Part shown: in pieces, positions 14,824 through 18,304 of the stretch
Position numbering within the stretch: the first letter of the stretch is position 1
Layout: the number at the start of each line of letters is the position of its first letter
DNA from: an uncultured bacterium
GTDB taxonomy: Bacteria > Cyanobacteriota > Vampirovibrionia > Gastranaerophilales > Gastranaerophilaceae
Length of the DNA stretch: 18,304 nt
Direction: 5' to 3'
Assembly: GCA_902782905.1 (NCBI GenBank)
Contig: CACZPB010000056.1
Span: 1 to 18,304, forward strand
Translations under genes and position numbers: made by a program
The notes under the pieces: generated by a model
The model's input: the letters and a program-made list of their open reading frames with translations, nothing else
Database searches by the model: none
Told to the model about the DNA's origin: nothing

Positions 14824-15942
14824 TTAAATATTAAAATACTTTCTGATAATATTTTCAATTCTCTCAGATGAATGACCATCACCATAAGGGTTCATAGCTT
14901 TTAATCTTGTTTCGGCTTTTGAAGATGACAAAATCTTTTCACTTTCAGAAACTATTTTGTCATAATCAGCTCCTACAAGCTTTGATACACCGGCTTCAAT
15001 TCCTTCTTTACGTTCGGTTTCATATCTCATAACAAAAGTAGGGCAAGCAAATGACGGAGCTTCTTCCTGTATTCCGCCGGAGTCAGTTAGTATTAATTTT
15101 GCATTTTTCATTAAATATACTAAGTACGGATAATCAAGCGGAGTTAAAAGATGAATATTTTTAAAACTTCCGAGTCTTGAATGAATTTTGTCATGTACAT
15201 TAGGGTTCGGATGAACCGGTATGACAAATGTGTGATCAGAATACTTTTCAGCTAAATATGATATAGCATCAATAATTCTATCAATTCTTTCTCCGTGGTT
15301 TTCACGTCTGTGCGCAGTTATAAGAACAAGCTTGTCATCAATCGGAATATTACGTTCTTCATAGAATTTTCTTGATTGTTCAACAACTTCTTCTGACAAA
15401 CAGAAAAGAGCATCAATAACAGTATTTCCGACAACGTGAATTTTCTTTTCGTCAATATTTTCTTTTAATAATGATTCTTTATTTACCTCCGTCGGTGCGA
15501 AATGCAAATCCGCAACTCTTGAGGTCATCTGACGCATAACTTCTTCGGGGAACGGTTCAAAGATATCGTAAGAACGAAGTCCTGCTTCAACATGAAAAAT
15601 CGGGATTTTGTGGTAAAAACTCGTTAACGCACCGCAAAGAACTGTCATTGTGTCACCTTGAACGATTGTTGCATCAAATTTTTCTTTTGTATAAACTTCA
15701 TCTAGCGAGGTCAAAATTCTTGCCTGAACAGAAGAAAGAGATTGATTTTCTCTCATACAATCAAGGTTATAATCTGCCTTCAAACCAAAATACGCAAGAG
15801 TTTGGTTAGATAGCTCTTTTTGCTGCTCAGTATTAATAATTATTGCATTATAAAACTCGGGATACTTTCTTAATTCAAGTATCACAGGTGCAAGTTTAAT
15901 AATCTCAGGACGAGTTCCAAATACAAAAGCTATGTTCTTCAT
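14824..15942 (-). CDS. wecB: UDP-N-acetylglucosamine 2-epimerase (non-hydrolysing)
   Basis: A 372-residue cytoplasmic enzyme interconverting UDP-GlcNAc and UDP-ManNAc, precursor for surface polysaccharides. Motifs: GTRPEIIKLAP (9-19), QGDTMT with D97, HVEAGLRS with E119, EPFPEEVMRQ (129-138), TAHRRENHGER (209-219), IPVHPNPN with H244, and the UDP-binding DSGGIQEEAP (287-296). All expected catalytic positions are present. The C-terminal RYETERKEGIEAG motif is also intact. There is no Shine-Dalgarno site; TATAAT stands six bases before the ATG. The gene starts 21 bases after the speE stop and could also be read from that operon. No other polysaccharide gene is nearby, so the product it feeds is unknown. 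Confidence 0.95.
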   Translation of the reverse strand: MKNIAFVFGTRPEIIKLAPVILELRKYPEFYNAIIINTEQQKELSNQTLAYFGLKADYNLDCMRENQSLSSVQARILTSLDEVYTKEKFDATIVQGDTMTVLCGALTSFYHKIPIFHVEAGLRSYDIFEPFPEEVMRQMTSRVADLHFAPTEVNKESLLKENIDEKKIHVVGNTVIDALFCLSEEVVEQSRKFYEERNIPIDDKLVLITAHRRENHGERIDRIIDAISYLAEKYSDHTFVIPVHPNPNVHDKIHSRLGSFKNIHLLTPLDYPYLVYLMKNAKLILTDSGGIQEEAPSFACPTFVMRYETERKEGIEAGVSKLVGADYDKIVSESEKILSSSKAETRLKAMNPYGDGHSSERIENIIRKYFNI

Positions 15943-15948
15943 AATCCG

Positions 15949-15954
15949 ATTATA
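15949..15954 (-). promoter_or_regulatory. -10 element placed for a possible leaderless wecB mRNA
   Basis: A perfect TATAAT ends six bases before the wecB ATG, the same geometry as at era. There is no TGn extension and no good -35, so the support is the hexamer, its position and the lack of a ribosome site. Confidence 0.35.
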
Positions 15955-15963
15955 CTACAAAAA

Positions 15964-16836
15964 CTATAACAACTCTTTCAAATAGTTAGGAAGTGCAAAT
16001 CTAGCATTGTGGTATTCTTTATTATAAATTTTGCAAGTTTTAGTAATTGCTTCACCGCGTCTGTCATCATAATATGAAAGCGGTTTAACAACTTCTGAAC
16101 AGAATGCCCAAGCCCAATATCCTCCTGGATATGTCGGAATGTTTGAAGTATAAGTTGAAACAATCGGGAACACTCTTTTTAATTGTGTGTACATCTTTTT
16201 GATTTCTTCTTTGTTTGTAAACGGTGATTCCGATTGAGCAACCATAATTCCGCCTTTTTTCATAGAGCGTTTTACGTTTGTATAAAATTCATCAGTAAAT
16301 AATCCTTCTCCGGGTCCCATCGGGTCAGTTGAATCAATTAGGATTATATCAAACATATTCTCTTTATCTTTAATATATTCTATAGCATCTTCAACTAAGA
16401 TTTCGCATTTTGGATTATCTAATTCGCAAGAGATTGTCGGAAGATATTTTTTGCAAGCTTCAATAACCATTCCGTCAATTTCGCAGAGAACAACTTTTTC
16501 AACAGTATCGTGTTTAAGAACTTCTCTTACTGTTCCTCCGTCACCACCGCCTATTACAAGAACTGTTTTAGGACAAGGATGCTGCATCATAGGAATGTGA
16601 GCAATCATTTCATGGTAATGATATTCATCACCTTCTGTTGTCATCATAAGTTCATCCAGAGTTAAAACTCTTCCGAGTTTTGAATCTGTATCAAAAATCT
16701 CCACTTTCTGAAACTTTGATTGCTCAGAAAAAAGAATATCTTTTGTTTTGATTGCAATCCCGTATCCGCCGGGGGTTATTTCTTTATAAATATTTTGTTC
16801 TTTATCTACGCCTTGTAAAACTACTGTTTGTGTCAT
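15964..16836 (-). CDS. speE: Spermidine synthase (polyamine aminopropyltransferase)
   Basis: A 290-residue cytoplasmic enzyme that moves the aminopropyl group of decarboxylated S-adenosylmethionine to putrescine. The N-terminal beta-strand domain (1-65) includes FQKVEIFDTDSKLGRVLTLD. It is followed by GDEYHYHEMIAH (69-80), the nucleotide-binding GGGDGGTVREVLKH (96-109), the acidic residue in LCEID (117-121), and the catalytic loop DSTDPMGPGEGLF (168-180). The late motif PTYPGGYWAWAFCS is also present. Length is typical of bacterial SpeE. AAAGGA (16843-16848) is six bases before the ATG. It follows the HIT gene on the same strand across a palindromic repeat. Neither speD nor an arginine/ornithine decarboxylase is in the window. 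Confidence 0.96.
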   Translation of the reverse strand: MTQTVVLQGVDKEQNIYKEITPGGYGIAIKTKDILFSEQSKFQKVEIFDTDSKLGRVLTLDELMMTTEGDEYHYHEMIAHIPMMQHPCPKTVLVIGGGDGGTVREVLKHDTVEKVVLCEIDGMVIEACKKYLPTISCELDNPKCEILVEDAIEYIKDKENMFDIILIDSTDPMGPGEGLFTDEFYTNVKRSMKKGGIMVAQSESPFTNKEEIKKMYTQLKRVFPIVSTYTSNIPTYPGGYWAWAFCSEVVKPLSYYDDRRGEAITKTCKIYNKEYHNARFALPNYLKELL

Positions 16837-16850
16837 TTTATATCCTTTCT

Positions 16851-16894
16851 TTTTCCCCTCACCCTAACCCTCTCTCTCAAGGGGCGAGGGAAAA
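16851..16894. repeat. GC-rich imperfect palindromic repeat between HIT gene and speE
   Basis: TTTTCCCCTCACCC (16851-16864) is an imperfect inverted copy of GGGGCGAGGGAAAA (16881-16894). One bulge and one mismatch separate the arms, which enclose CCTAACCCTCTCTCTCAA. It is far more C/G-rich than its surroundings. The heptamers CCCTCTC (16868-16874) and GGCGAGG (16883-16889) recur at 8708-8731. It is not followed by a U-run on the minus strand, so it looks like a dispersed intergenic repeat (REP-like) rather than a terminator. Confidence 0.6.
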
Positions 16895-16899
16895 GATTA

Positions 16900-17214
16900 T
16901 TACATATTTCCGCTTAGTATATGTATATGCAGATGGAACACTTCCTGTCCTGCTTCTTTTCCTGTGTTAATAACAGTTCTATATGATTTTATACTTTGCT
17001 GTTTTGTCACTTCTTTTACAGTCATCATTAATTTGCCCAACAAAGCTTCATCATCAAGTTCGTTTAGAGATTCAACGTGGAGTTTTGGAACTACAAGAAG
17101 GTGAATATCGGCTTTTGGATTAATGTCCTTGAAAACAACCGCGTATTCGTTCTCATAAATGAACTCTGTATTAAAATCACCGTTTATTATCTTACAAAAT
17201 ATGCAATCACTCAT
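16900..17214 (-). CDS. HIT-family nucleotide-binding protein (HinT-like)
   Basis: A 104-residue purine-nucleotide phosphoramidase or hydrolase of the histidine-triad family. The N-terminus has MSDCIFCKII with the CxxC pair (C4, C7) found in many bacterial members, then DINPKADIHLLVVPKLH (30-46). The triad HLHIHIL is at 94-100, with H96 as expected nucleophile. After the triad only SGNM remains, so it lacks the longer C-terminal tail (often GGR...WPPG) of HINT proteins. The stop lies six bases from a palindromic repeat, and the tail may have been lost when that repeat arrived. A GGGG-containing ribosome site precedes the ATG. It follows the ankyrin gene by 22 bases and probably shares its transcript. 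Confidence 0.92.
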   Translation of the reverse strand: MSDCIFCKIINGDFNTEFIYENEYAVVFKDINPKADIHLLVVPKLHVESLNELDDEALLGKLMMTVKEVTKQQSIKSYRTVINTGKEAGQEVFHLHIHILSGNM

Positions 17215-17236
17215 TAATATTTACCCCTTTACCCTT

Positions 17237-18304
<1,068 letters not shown>

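Overview
The window is AT-rich, densely packed and mostly read from the minus strand. It looks like a chromosomal piece of a host-associated bacterium, most likely a gut Melainabacteria/Gastranaerophilales (non-photosynthetic cyanobacterial lineage). That placement is an inference. It rests on two features I remember, without verification, from such genomes: a short N-terminal tail with a TPSFG motif on the GH13 enzyme, and the start MGMAASQ...LTARK on the 537-residue coiled-coil protein. No tRNA, rRNA, CRISPR array, IS element or prophage gene was recognised.

Layout. 1-1242 (+): the end of a DppB-like permease and a complete DppC-like permease of a peptide ABC importer, closed by a bidirectional terminator. 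1293-4601 (-): ROK glucokinase and a large GH13 alpha-glucan enzyme, with a 40-bp interrupted palindrome wrapped around the likely glucokinase promoter. 4664-11221 (-): a translation and ribosome block, read as ffh, a small lipoprotein, pth, a TPR protein, rlhA-like U32 enzyme and era; several of these genes overlap or are separated by only 1-2 bases. 11302-12915 (-): a large polar, coiled-coil protein of unknown function. 13151-14815 (+): a 554-residue TPR protein transcribed divergently from it. 14824-17821 (-): an exported ankyrin-repeat protein, a HIT protein, spermidine synthase (speE) and UDP-GlcNAc 2-epimerase (wecB). 17938-end (+): the start of tgt, queuine tRNA-ribosyltransferase.

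The most striking observation is in the 235-bp divergent spacer at 12916-13150. Reading toward the 537-residue coiled-coil protein is an exact copy of the full flagellar sigma-28 (FliA) consensus, TAAAGTTT-N11-GCCGATAA. Reading the other way, toward the TPR gene, is a weaker box with the same 11-base spacing (TAAAG... / GCCGA...). No flagellar gene is present in the window. An unrecognised protein, helical at both ends as exported filament proteins often are, therefore appears to be under sigma-28 control, perhaps with a divergent TPR partner. This is the best candidate here for an undescribed system.

Other points: a shared extended -10 motif (TGATATnnT) before five transcription starts; era and wecB with a TATAAT exactly six bases before ATG and no Shine-Dalgarno sequence, which suggests leaderless mRNAs; and two related GC-rich palindromic repeats placed between operon genes.
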